This document shows positions 11,700-23,559 of a stretch of 64,000 nucleotides of DNA, piece by piece. Source of the DNA: Cercis canadensis (taxonomy: Eukaryota > Streptophyta > Magnoliopsida > Fabales > Fabaceae); contig QAOA01006784.1 in the NCBI GenBank assembly GCA_003255065.1, forward strand, positions 4,591 to 68,590. The letters run 5' to 3'. The notes under the pieces are model-generated. The model searched no databases. It worked only from the letters and a program-made list of their open reading frames with translations, and was not told the origin of the DNA. How positions within the stretch are numbered: the stretch's first letter is position 1; every line of letters begins with the position of its first letter. The position numbers and the translations under genes were made by a program.

Positions 11700-14600
11700 C
11701 TCCCCTTTTTGGGGTTAGAGCTTAGAGCTGCTGTTACTTTCATCTCACAGGCTTGCTTTTGTACATGTACTTACAAATTAAGATACCTTTTGCTGCTACA
11801 CTTCACTACTTTCTCTTTCTCATTTCTCCCCTTTATGCTTTCTTTGATTTCAAATTTTGTGTGGAAATACAAGGACTTAATTTCATACTTTTCAGCTTTC
11901 TTAATTTCCACCCATTTATTTACCCATCATCCCCTAACTAACTATGCCCAAACTCCAGAGGGGACCAATACATCTCTTACTAATTACATGGTTGACAATT
12001 TGGGGATTCACCTTCTAAGCTTTTTTAATCCCAAATTTCAAGTTAATTAATCTCTCTAATTAATACTACCGTTCTGATTTATGTTTGATAGAGTAATTTG
12101 ACCTTGTTTTCTTTTAAGTTGTAAACTTTGTAAATTGCTTTGCTTTTTGTTTGCCAATGAATTTTAGTATCTTCAAAACAGGGTGAAATTGAATAGAGAA
12201 AGCAAACACCTTTTTTTCCCCCCCTAATAATTGACTAATTATTTGCGATATATCCCCAATCTGAGTCTCACAACAATAATTAATTTGCATCAAATTAAAA
12301 CCAATATCAATTCACAACTAAAAACATTCTAAACAAAAAAATTAATTAGATTTTTGAAATTTAGAATACGAGATTCTAAATTAATTTTATCCCAATTGCT
12401 TCTTACTATCGGGACTAATTCTTAGTTTAAAGGGTAGCTATGATGATAATCAAAAAATAAGATGTCATCATATCATTAGATTTCCTTCTCAACTAACTCC
12501 AATATTAATACATAGGAATCATCGTTGAACTAGTAATTAAATTAAGCATATGAATGAAATATGGTAGAATTTGATTGGGTATAGAGCAGTAGAGGTCTGG
12601 AAATATAGAATAGGAAAGTGGTAAGGAGCTTCAAACCCCAAGCAGCAAGGTTTAAACAAATTCAATTGCCTTGCTATTTCCTGAATCAATGGGATGTGAA
12701 AGTAGGGCCATACTATATATGAAGGTTTAATTATGTTTAATTCAAGTTATGAGTTAGTTCTTTTTAGTTTTAACTTTTTCATTTGGACTTGTATAGTCTT
12801 CACTGAAAAGCTAGGAGCAGGTGCATGATGGATACCGAGTCAGCATTACATTATTATTTTGTACATAAACTAGTTATTTGGATTCCAAATAAAATGAAGA
12901 TCTCTATCAAAATTTGGTGGTTGATCAGTCAAGAATTAATGCCTGAATTGTAAATTAGTTTAACAAGGATCACAACAAACAATAATTCAGCTTCAATGGT
13001 GTTATTACAATTGATTTTGGCTGTGTTCCTCATGCAATTATAATTATATAAGGAGTTAAATGGTGTTATTACAATTGATTTCTGTAGATAAACTTACACA
13101 AGGGCCCCAAATAACTTTGACCCATTTAGACCGAATATCCATAATTACCATTATATTCTAAGTGTTCACTCCCCCTCCTATATATATATATATATCACTC
13201 TCCCCCGATTTAACTTGACCTTCAGAGTCTAAGTATTCCTAACACGGCTCATAATCACTTGTGTTTATTGTGTAGATTGGATCTCCAACTCCCTACCGAC
13301 TTGAAGTTCCAGACCTGACTTGACCTCATCCAAACTCATGCCCAACTTCATTCCCTTTTCTCAACACGTCAATTTCATTTGAAAATTGCATTCATTATTT
13401 ACTAGATTGAATTTAGATTTGGTCTAGTCTACATAGTCATGCAGTAGGAGCAATTAACAGAAGTACTTCCAACTGAGATCATCTAGGAATCTGGGTTCAA
13501 TCCAAGAGCACTACTCCAATAGTTCGTTGGTGAATTAAATTAAGTGAAGTCTTCCATCGAGACACTGTGGATCCCACTAGGATGAAGTTTTCGTATTTTA
13601 AGTGGATAGTACACAATGCTATATATTATCATGTTCATGTAACCTAGCTAGGAAAGTAGATTCTGTTTCCCATCTCAGAGACTTGTGCTAATGTTGAAAA
13701 GCATGAGGAGTAGCTAAGAAACAAGTTATAGTTTCCCAATTCTTGCACCTCAACCCAAGTCATAAAAGGAAGAAGTAATTGAAAAACTTGAGTAACCAAG
13801 ACCGCACCCATTATAGGACATGGACATTCCTACTATAGTACACGTATGCTCATGGGAAGAGGTGGGTGAGCCTGAGAATCCTATGCTGAAGGATACATTA
13901 TACACTGCCAAGTTTGATTTTTGAAAATCTGTGAACCAACTTTGTGAGAGGATTGAATAAGAACAAGGTTGAAAAACCCTCTATTAACAACCAGCCATCC
14001 TTAGAAGGTCCAAATTCATATGTTTCACTAGTTTTTGGGTCAATGAAGTTACATATCCCACCATCAATTAATATTCTTGATGAACCAGAGCAGTGGTGAT
14101 GTCAAATTGATTTCTGATCCAACAATTTCTATCCCATCTACTCTACCCTTGCCTTCCTCCCAAGACTGCTATCTGGGTTGCTTGGAGGCAGTGACCCAAT
14201 TGGGTTTTTCACTACATCCCAAGGAGGCCACATGATTGTTTCTAGTGAAATTAATTGGGTTCCACAAAGACAAAGCATGCGTGGCTTTTCAGAGAAACAA
14301 GGATTAGCCAACCAAGGCTCTCAGCTATAATCTTCTCATCTATCAAAGCAGGGATGCTTCTTGTGATGATGCTCGATCGGGTTATTGTCTAATTGCTTAA
14401 TTATCAGTGTCATATACATGAGGGTGGGGATTAAAACGTACCTCAACCTTTTTGCCATTAGCTAAAGGGTATAATGATCTATTTAACTTCTTCACTTTAA
14501 ATAGGATGTAGATTTAACAAATACAACCGGGAAAAATATGGTGAGCCCTCAATTCTTTTATCTTTGGAAGTAATATGTTGCTAAAAGGACATCTTAATGA

Positions 14601-15290
14601 TTAAGGATTGAGTATTTCGTTACAGAGATCTTGTGTTCAGATTAATCTCAGTGTTAAAGTCTGTGTAACCTATCTAAAAACAAAAAAAATCTAGGTTAGG
14701 TCTCTATCACAAGTGTCTCCTAGTATAATTAGGCTAAGAGCCTAAGATTTCACATAAAAAAAATAAATTAAGACTTACCCAAGCTGTTATAGTACTTTGA
14801 TTACACAAAATGCTAGTTACACCTTTGATGAATTAGGATGTGATATGGTTATATCTTTTTTTTTTTTTTTAAATGATTATATTGAGAAAATTTTTGTTTG
14901 GTTTCAAAAGTTGAAGGAAAGATCATTTGATTTTAAATAAGAAAAAGTTTTAATTTAGTTCCTCTCATACCAAATGAAATATTCAAAATATACTTTAGTA
15001 TATATGGTTATTTTATTTATATATATAATTATTTCATTTATTTTTAATACGATAATTATATATATGAATATAATAATTATATAGCATTAAATAATAATCA
15101 TATATGTTAACAAAATAATTATATAGTACTAATATATATTTTAGATATTTCACACAATATAAAAAAATTAAATTAAAAATTCTTCAAATTAAAAATAATT
15201 TCCTTTATGAACTTGTAAAAATAATTATATATTTTTCAAACACCAAAATGGGCTATGGGCCATGACTAATTTTAATTTTATGATAAACTT
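11700..15290. other. Intergenic region, 3.6 kb
   Basis: The 3'UTR of the small gene occupies the start. Nothing else is recognisable as a gene. Features seen: a repeated ggtgttattacaattgattt at 12998 and 13065, a (TA)n run near 13180, a tRNA-like B-box motif (gggttcaatcc, 13496) and another at 14635 suggestive of old SINEs, and a 20-bp-arm hairpin at 14194-14260. Confidence 0.5.
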
Positions 15291-15467
15291 ATCCGCTCCG
15301 AAAATCTCCAACATGAAAGAGACGGTAGCATCCGAAACGGTAACATTCGGCGCCTGCCTTTAACTGCTGCATCAAACGCAGATTCCATTCCATCTCTGTT
15401 ACCCGTACCATAAGCCTATCCATCTCTTCCCCTTTCACCTACTACTTCTCTGTTCAGATTAATAAAG

Positions 15468-16988
15468 GTATATTTTCTTCGTATTCTTGTAATCAAAGCA
15501 ATTCCTGGTACCTCCATAGATCTAGAACTTTCATTGGGTGCTTTTGTTTTCATTACTCTTGTCGTGTTATTTATGCTTTTGGGCAATTCCTAACTTCGCT
15601 ACTGGGTGTCTTTTTGCTTTGCAGCTGGCTATATATTGTAATTCTGCATCTGGGTTTCCTTTTCCTTGCTCAACTTTACTCCAGCTTCTTCTAATTTGTA
15701 AGCTTCCATCATATCTCTTCGGATTGAAAATTTTTTGCTTTATTTTGCTGTCAGTAACTTAATTCATGACCTAGCTGAAAATTTGGGTTTTCTCTTTTGA
15801 TATTGAAGTTGGTTTCAAGTAGGAATTTGAACCTTGATTGCTGTGCTCGTGAATTCTGGATTTTCGTGTTTCTGAGCTGGTAGTTATTAGTTAATACTAG
15901 GAAGGCTTAATTGCAATTTTGGTCCTCCTATTTTAACAACTTGAACTTTTTGGTCCCCATTCTTTAAAAATGAACTATTAAGTCCCTCTATATTCATAAA
16001 ATGTAAAATTTTGATCATTTTGTCTTTAAGTCAAAATTCTTAGGTTTATTTCAAGGTGTATAGTTCTCTGATTCATAATCTCACCATTCAGATTGAAAAG
16101 TTACGTCTTGTGAATCTCCCCACTAAATTTTAGCTTGATTTAACAGTGAATGAGTCTAGATCTTCGGTTAGATGAAAACTTATGGTTTTGGTATTTTGGA
16201 CTGAGTCCCATAGTTAGATTGAGCTGAAATTTAGTGGGGAGGTTTACAAGACGTAGCTCTTCAATCTGAACGGTGTGATTATGAATCAGAGAACTTTACA
16301 CCTTGAAATAAATCTAAAAATTTTGACTTAAAGACAAAAGGATCAAAATTGTACATTTTATGAATATAGAGGGATTCAATAGTTTATTTTTAAAGAAGGG
16401 AGACCAAAAAGTTCAAGTTGTTAATATAGAAGGACCAAAATTGCAATTAAGCCTACTAGAAAATGGTGTTTTTCTGTGCTGTGTTCATAAATTCTGGATA
16501 TGGTTATTACATAGCAGATAAACCGTTAAGAGATAAAATTGACAGTAAGAAGAAGATGCTAGATTCATATAATATGTATTTACATTCCCAAGGCTTCTTC
16601 TGATGACTTTGTTTAAAATTCAGGTGTTAGCAACCATATTACAAATTTTATCCTAGTCATTATTTGTGTTCTAGACCTTAAATAATGACAAATCCACCGG
16701 AGCAGGCATTTTAAGATCAGTATGAAGAATTTGTTTTCTTCCTTTTAATCAAATGGCTGCCTTCGAGGACAAATAAAATAAAATCAGAGCACACTCTTAT
16801 TCTTATATTTTCCGCTCCTATGTGACTGCTCTTCTTATTTATGTGTGTGTGCCTTGCTGGGGGTGAAGTGGTGTAAAATGTTTTTCCTTCAGCATGTAGG
16901 CTCTTGTTGATTGTTATATATTCAGATAGGTGCAACACCTTATTCACATGCTTTTTCTCTTTTGGACATTGTTGTCATTATTATTCAG
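15468..16988 (+). other. 5'UTR intron of the OTU gene
   Basis: The leader exon of the OTU gene probably runs from about 15300 to 15467 and ends AAAG before GTATAT. The next leader piece starts at 16989 after TTATTCAG, 15 bases before the ATG at 17004. The inferred intron is 1521 bases and contains a 550-bp foldback element at 15904-16453. Further splicing within it cannot be excluded. Confidence 0.5.
15904..16453. mobile_element. Foldback element with long TIRs and 9-bp TSD (copy 2)
   Basis: The 550-bp element starts GGCTTAATTGCAATTTTGG and ends with the exact inverted sequence. Inverted homology continues for about 250 bases inward on both sides, leaving a loop of roughly 80 bases, so transcribed RNA could fold into a long hairpin. 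The flanks tactaggaa (15895-15903) and tactagaaa (16454-16462) are a 9-bp target duplication with one change, as made by Mutator-like transposases. It sits in the 5'UTR intron of the OTU gene. There is no transposase, so it is non-autonomous. Confidence 0.85.
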
Positions 16989-17003
16989 GTATATAGTTAC
17001 ATC

Positions 17004-20000
17004 ATGGAAGGTATCATTGTGAGAAGAGTCATTCCCTCAGATAACAGTTGTCTTTTTAATGCAGTCGGGTAAGTTCTAGAATGGAAGGCATTCTCTTACA
17101 TCTAAGATTGGCTGCAGTAATGCCATATGTGGATGTGCTTTCTCCATTTTATCATGTTTATTAAATTTCAGGTATGTTATGGACCATGACAAAAATAAAG
17201 CTCCTGAGTTGAGAGAGGTAATGATCTCATGCTATTTTATAGTTGCTATAAATGTGCAAAGTATATACCATTTTTCAACTTCTTCCTTGTCATGTGTGTT
17301 GCTTCAAAGTGCTTCTAAAAAGGGAATTCCCACTGGGCGTGGGGAGGGGGCTGGGAGGTGCACATTATTAATGAAACTTTAGAAGCTTCCATTTCTTCCA
17401 CTTGAATTTTATTCTCTTGGAGCATAGGCAGTGCTTTGCTATGCAATTCAAAGTTCATATCTAACTTGACTGGATTTATGTTGACCTAGCTTGAACACTT
17501 GCTTGATATCTTTTTTGAGATCTATAGAGCAACACAGAAAATTATTCTTTCATTTTCTGGGATAAATATTCCAAAAAGACATCTTGTATCAAGACTAAGT
17601 GAAGTGAAATATAGGAAAACTATCAGTTGGGTTTTCTAATGTTATAATGGTTACACGGAAAGCAAAGGATAAATGAATTGAGTAAGCATGTATTTCTGTG
17701 GGGCTTTAAAACAATCATGTCAGAGTTTGTTCTGTGCATGGAGAGTATTCCAAATATGCCTAATCCAATCAACCCTTACCATTAATTGGTGGCAGCAAGT
17801 AGCAATGCCTATAAATTCATGTTTATCTTTCCCAAATATTAATGCTTATGTATTATGTCTGGCCCTTGATACATGTTTAGGACATGGTTTTTCTCCAATC
17901 TTGAATTCTGGATATAACATCATACACAAACTCCTTAGTTTGTTACCAATCTGTGAGAATTCCTACTCAACGGTTTGCCACACCCCACATCTTACCACTT
18001 ATTGCTTTGGTAAAACTGAATATGCTACTGTGGATGCCACTTCCACCTAAAGAAATGACAACATGAAATCATCTATTGACCTTTCCCGTTTGAATATACA
18101 TAGTATATCATCTGATATAATTCAAGTCTTCTCTTCTTTTGGTATAAAACTTGAACTTGGACTTATTACAATCTTATTACACTCAAGCCTCAAGGCAATT
18201 GTGTTACAAAATGGTGGTCCTATTAGGGAAATGTTTTAGGTGTCAGCTTATGGTGGTATAATGGCATCTATAGTTGTAACTAGCAGAAAAATAATGGAGA
18301 TAGAAAGTAAACATGTGACAGTATGTAATGCATATTTAGATTACTATGCCTGCACTATATTGAAGTTGTCAAGAAGAGTATAATAGATATGTGCTAAAAG
18401 TATTACAATTTAAGTTGAAGATTGATTTTCTTTCATGAATAAGCTCAATGAACTAAACAATATTTGGCCTTTTAAATTTGTTTGGCTATGTCTATTACAA
18501 TTCTTCTCTATTCCTGTAATCTTTTGTGCTTAAGCTAATTCCTTCCAAAAAAAAATTGTGGTTCTGTTCCTGAAGCAATTCCAAGGCATTAAATGCTGTT
18601 ATTACAATTGACAGCATTTAAAATTGCATTGATTATCTAGTAGATCGTAATTATTTTTCTGTTGCCTAATAATTCTGAAATATATTGTGGGAAACAAATA
18701 TTTGGAACTAGATCCATGCTATGGAGTTAAAATTCATTTTTCATTGCTGAATTTTGACATTAAGTTTCAATTTGTTCAAAATGCATCTTTCAATTTTGTG
18801 ACTTTGAACTCTTAATTTAGCATTGATGTTGTCCCTAGACTGATTAACATAAATGTTAGTCAATACTCAAATAGGAAATTGTCAATTGTTGAGTGTTGCT
18901 TAAATTTGAATATTAAATGTTATAAGACTTGGCAAAAATACCAAAATACAAAGTAAGAGATAAATGGCTGATGCTGAATTGAAAAAAATAATTTTGTCAG
19001 TTAGGCACAGATAAGCAATTTGTGGTTTCCACTTGACATGCAGGCTCTTAAGTTAGAAGAGTTTATCTCATGTGTTCATTAAAGTCCAGCACAATGTTGA
19101 TGCCAAAGTGGAAAATTGATGATAAAATCAATATGTTAGGTCAAAATTGTAGTTTCTTTCAAAGTTTAGGGATGAAAATGTGTCGTAGCCATGATTATAT
19201 TGCCTGTTTAGAGCACTGCAGATTATTTGATTAGATGTTGAGAGGTCTATGTCAACTCATATTACCATGTTAGTCAGAATATGAACTTCCAAATTCAAGA
19301 GTGACTTCCGCAAAGTTGTAGCCATCAAAAGGAAGTCAATGAGAGTGTTAGTTGAGATGGGGAAATAGGACAACTTAACCTTCCTGCAATTTGTGGAGTG
19401 AAACTATTGTATCCTTGTGAAATAATTTTTCTGTTTTCACATACAACATGTTATTGGATACGTGTGTATATTTTACTTAACAACTAGTGATGATTGTTTT
19501 CTCAAAGGTTATAGCTGCAACAGTAGCAAGTGATCCAGATAAATATTCTGAAGCATTTCTTGGAAAGCCAAATGCAGAGTATTTTGCCTGGATACTTGAC
19601 TCTGAGAAGTGGGGAGGTTAGTTGAGCTTTGCCTTCCTTATCCGGGCTGCTTTTATCCCTAAAATATTGATTCATAAAGAATTGTCCTCATAACGGGTAA
19701 GAGTATTACGTTGCAAGTGTGATTTGCTTCTTTTGGTGTTCTAGCATGGGTAGTGTATGAATTTTTTAGATTATTCTCTTCCATTGGAAACCCAATATAC
19801 ATTTTTACAATAACTGTGATTTGGTTAACATTGAATTTGCATGGTGTGGCATAGAATGACTAGGGAGAAATTATCTCTGGTTGACAAGATTTCTTTGGTG
19901 CGATTGCATTTGACAAATTCATGATTAGGGTAGGCAAAGTCTAAAGTAAATATTCTATGGATGCATGTACATATGGTAATTGGAAGGATTTACTGGTGGT

Positions 20001-23000
20001 AAACAAGAAAAACTGAATGTAGGATTTTCTTAATTGCAAATACTAATGGTTGTTTATGGGTGATTGATTTGAAGGCCACGAAATGCAAAGATAAATTATT
20101 TCAGGTGAGAGATTCCAGTTTTGTAAGTGGATAGGGATAGCACTGCTGGTTTGGATGCTTTTTTTAATGAGGAAGATTAATGAAGTATAGGTATAATGTT
20201 TGGAGTTTCTCCTAGGCCTTTTAGAAATCTCACCTAGAAGAACTTTTGAAGAGTCTCACTCAAAAATAATCTTAGTTGCATTCATTGTGGTTGCTAGTGT
20301 GATGTTGTAGGAAGTAAGTTTTTCATTTGTTTCTTTAAGGGGGCACAAGTTTGTTCATATTTTCAATTTTTGATGTGTGAGCTCCTATATCTTACTTATC
20401 TTTTATGATGGATGACATGTATGTTTTGTTAATAATGAAATTGCTCCAACTTAGGTTTATTTAAAATCTTTAGGTTTCTGATTTTTTTTTTTTTTTTTTT
20501 AAAAATTTTTCACTTGCAAATGTGTTAGAACATAAAAATGATTAATAAATTACTTAAGAACTACTAAAATGGTAAGAAGCATTACAGTAAAATAATAATC
20601 CAAATAATTGTAATAAAACAGGGAGGAAAAAAAGATTGTTTTTTCTGATTTCTGGAAGAATGAGAGACTGACAATTGTCACATTAAAACCACAGGTTTAA
20701 ATTCTTGAAGAAGGTGAGCTTCTTGCATTGATATCTTGTTTTTAATAGAAGTGCAGAAGCAAATACAGAATAGAGTATAGGTACTGCAATAAAATTCGTT
20801 CGTGTCTTATTAATCTGGATGTATCATTAATATGATCATCAAATTTAAAGCATGTCAAACTCAGAAATACATGCTTAATATAAATGCATAGAGTATAGGT
20901 ACTGCAATAAAATTCATTCGTGTCTTATTAATCTGGATGTATCATTAATATGATCATCAAATTTAAAGCATGTCAAACTCAGAAATACACGCTTAATATA
21001 AATGCATAGATACTCATGCAGAAATGGATGAAAGAAAAAGAATTTGACGTAGGTCAAGAAAAAATATTTCCTCATTTCAACTCCCTCCTTTGCCCAAGTG
21101 GCCTGTTCTATCTAAACACTCCAGAGGAATAAATTTTTCTTTTTCTTTTAAAAAATGAAGAAAAGAAAAATCTGTTCACTGATTATGAACTTGACACTGC
21201 TATTGATTACAGGTTGCTTCTGCTTTTCAACTAGATACCTACACTTGAACTAAGTGGTGTAGATAATCTTGCTAGTGATTACAGGTTGCTTCTGCTTTTC
21301 AATTAGATACCTACACTTGAACTAAGTGGTGTAGATAATCTTGTATAATAGTTGGAAGTTTTTTAAACTTCAGATGTTTCATTTCTAACATGAGGCCTCT
21401 GATGATAATGTTGTGGGCCTGATTTTGAAGTTGATGAGATCTACATTTATTTGCATTTGAAAATCTTCTTGTATGTTTAGTGGCAAATTTATCATCAGAA
21501 TGCTATCAATATTCCATTAGTTTAGTGTGCTAATTTTGCTACTTCATATTCCTTTGTGAAGGTGCAATTGAGCTTTCAATATTAGCAGATTATTATGGAC
21601 GTGAAATTGCAGCTTATGATATACAGACAATGCGATGTGATTTGTATGGCCAGGTTAGCCTTTAGAATGCATTCTAAAGACTCATAATCTTTGTCAATCT
21701 CCTATAACAGAATTTTTCATTCTCTTCTTTTGTGGATACTTTTGACAGGAAAGCAAGTTCTCTGAAAGGGTTATGCTGATTTATGATGGTCTCCATTACG
21801 ATGCATTAGCTGTATGTGGTTTCGTACATAGGATTTTTGGTTTATTTTTTATCTTTATATTTTCAGTTTGGAGGAGTAAATTGACAATAATTTATATGAG
21901 TTTCAATCACTGCCCCTTTGACTGGTCTCACTTGGGTATCACTCTGCCCAAGTAACTTGCAACCAGAAATTACTAACAATATTTCTCTTTCATGCCTATG
22001 GGAACCTTTTTTTTTTGTGGGGAGAGAGGGAGGAGGGGACATGTAAAAATCTAAATTGTACTTTATCTATTCATAAACTCCACAAACAAAGTTTTTTTGT
22101 GGCTTGAGAAGTGTATTGTGAAAATTGCCAATTTGGTATGCATAGCAATTCCTTTTACTCACAATTTTTCTTCATGTGTATTTTCCATTTTTATGATTCC
22201 TCTTTGTATGGATCAGATGTCTCCCTTTGAGGGGGCTCCCGAGGAGTTTGATCAGACCATATTTGCTGTACAGAAAAACAGAAGCATTGGACCTGTTGAG
22301 TCGCTTGCCCTTAACTTTGTTAAGGAGCAACAGAGGTAGTCCTCTATTCTTATTGAGTCTTAGTGTTAAAGGAAGCTTGAATATATGAGTAGAGTTGGCA
22401 AGTAGCATGTTTGGATAACTAAAAAATATATAAATATTCATTTTCTGGTTGCTTTTTTGCAATTTTCTTGTTAATTTTTTTTTTTCAAAATTTCAGAGGA
22501 CTTATTTTTTTACTTGAGAATCACCGAGGGAAAACAGTGATATACATACAAGCAACATAATTTATGAAGCTTATCTAGTTGATAGTGCAATTATTATTAT
22601 TTTTTTGGTTAATTTTAGGAATTGGCTTAATCAAATAGTTACTCTCATAGAGGTCCTATAACTGCTTATGTCTACATTTAGTGTTTGTTTCAGGTTTCTT
22701 GTATCTAATGTTTCTTTGTTCTATATATAAATATGTTGGAAGTGGTCTTCCACTGAGAATTTTATTATAAGAATACCATTAGTTTTTTGCTTCCGTGCTG
22801 CTGTACAGTTCTGTTGAATACAACTGAAGACTTTCCCTTGCCAAACCTTTACATTTTTGTGTCTTTGTCAAGTCATATGTGAAATTAAGCACATTCGACT
22901 GTGATGTGTCTATCTATAGGGGACAAGTATTTTAAATCTTTGATTATAGGAAAGGAAGTCATTTGGAAATGGATTCTATGTAGTCTCTTAAAAAAAAGAA

Positions 23001-23426
23001 AAAATTAATTTGGAGACTTGAGTGGCCTCGCCCTGTTGATTTTACCATAACGATTTCTGCTGCCAGTATCCTTTTTATTTATTTTGGCCTGCAATTTCTC
23101 AGGAAACGTAGCTACACCGACACCTCCAGCTTCACTCTGCGCTGTGGTGTGTGCCAAATTGGAGTAGTTGGCCAGAAGGTCATTCCTCAATACTTCTTAA
23201 TATATATAATGTTCTACATTAATTCCTTAGTTCTTAGTTTTTTTGGTACTTTGTCTACAACTTTGGATTCAAACATAGAATTTATAAGCCTATCGCTTAG
23301 CTACAAGGCGTTTGGTATTCCTTAGTTCTTATGATTCTGAGTACCTGTATTCGTTCTGGATGTATTCAGGAGGCAGTGGAGCATGCACAAGCAACTGGTC
23401 ATGTCAACTTTCAAGAATATAGATGA
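17004..23426 (+). CDS. OTU2: OTU-domain deubiquitinase (OTU2/YOD1 type)
   Basis: The product is a cysteine protease that removes ubiquitin; relatives of the yeast Otu1/YOD1 class work with the p97/CDC48 machinery in ER-associated degradation. Coding exons are 17004-17068, 17172-17217, 19508-19616, 21562-21653, 21749-21811, 22217-22335, 23103-23178 and 23370-23426, all GT-AG, giving 208 aa, the same length as I recall for Arabidopsis OTU2. The catalytic centre is visible: Asp13 and Cys16 in [10 protein letters not shown], and His120 in [12 protein letters not shown]-terminal C2H2 finger follows (Cys179, Cys182, His195, His201, spacing C-x2-C-x12-H-x5-H). The N-terminal UBX-like domain of animal and yeast OTU1 is absent, as is usual in the plant form. 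Introns hold a foldback element (5'UTR intron), a G-quadruplex motif and two young tandem duplications. Confidence 0.93.
17335..17355 (+). other. Potential G-quadruplex in OTU gene intron
   Basis: Four G runs (GGG, GGGG, GGGGG, GGG) with loops of 3, 1 and 2 bases lie on the sense strand, 118 bases after the 5' splice site of the second coding intron. This is striking in DNA that is otherwise AT-rich. It could form in the pre-mRNA and affect splicing, but that is inference. Confidence 0.6.
20771..21007. repeat. Two tandem 118-bp units in OTU gene intron
   Basis: The unit starting tagagtatagg at 20771 repeats at 20889 with only two or three differences (ttcgttcg/ttcattcg, atacatgc/atacacgc). 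It is a recent duplication in the intron before the fourth coding exon. No gene is affected. Confidence 0.9.
21205..21345. repeat. Two tandem 72-bp units in OTU gene intron
   Basis: The unit beginning gattacaggttgcttctgc at 21205 repeats at 21277 with a single clear difference (caactag/caattag). It is a second, separate young duplication in the same intron. Confidence 0.9.
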
Positions 23427-23559
23427 TACACTCTCAGATACATTTTTCACAGCTGGTCTCTAAATTTGAATGACCATGTTGGATTGTTGTAGCAATTTGT
23501 GTTGTATCAAACTGTAATTCCATATTTTCATTTTTTTTAGTGTTTGTAACTTTTATATA

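Noticed and set aside
14580-14760. SINE-like block with gtgttcagattaatctcag
   Set aside because: Only a weak B-box match is present, without a clear A box, tail or target duplication. Similar weak cases near 24640 and 63735 are mentioned only in passing.
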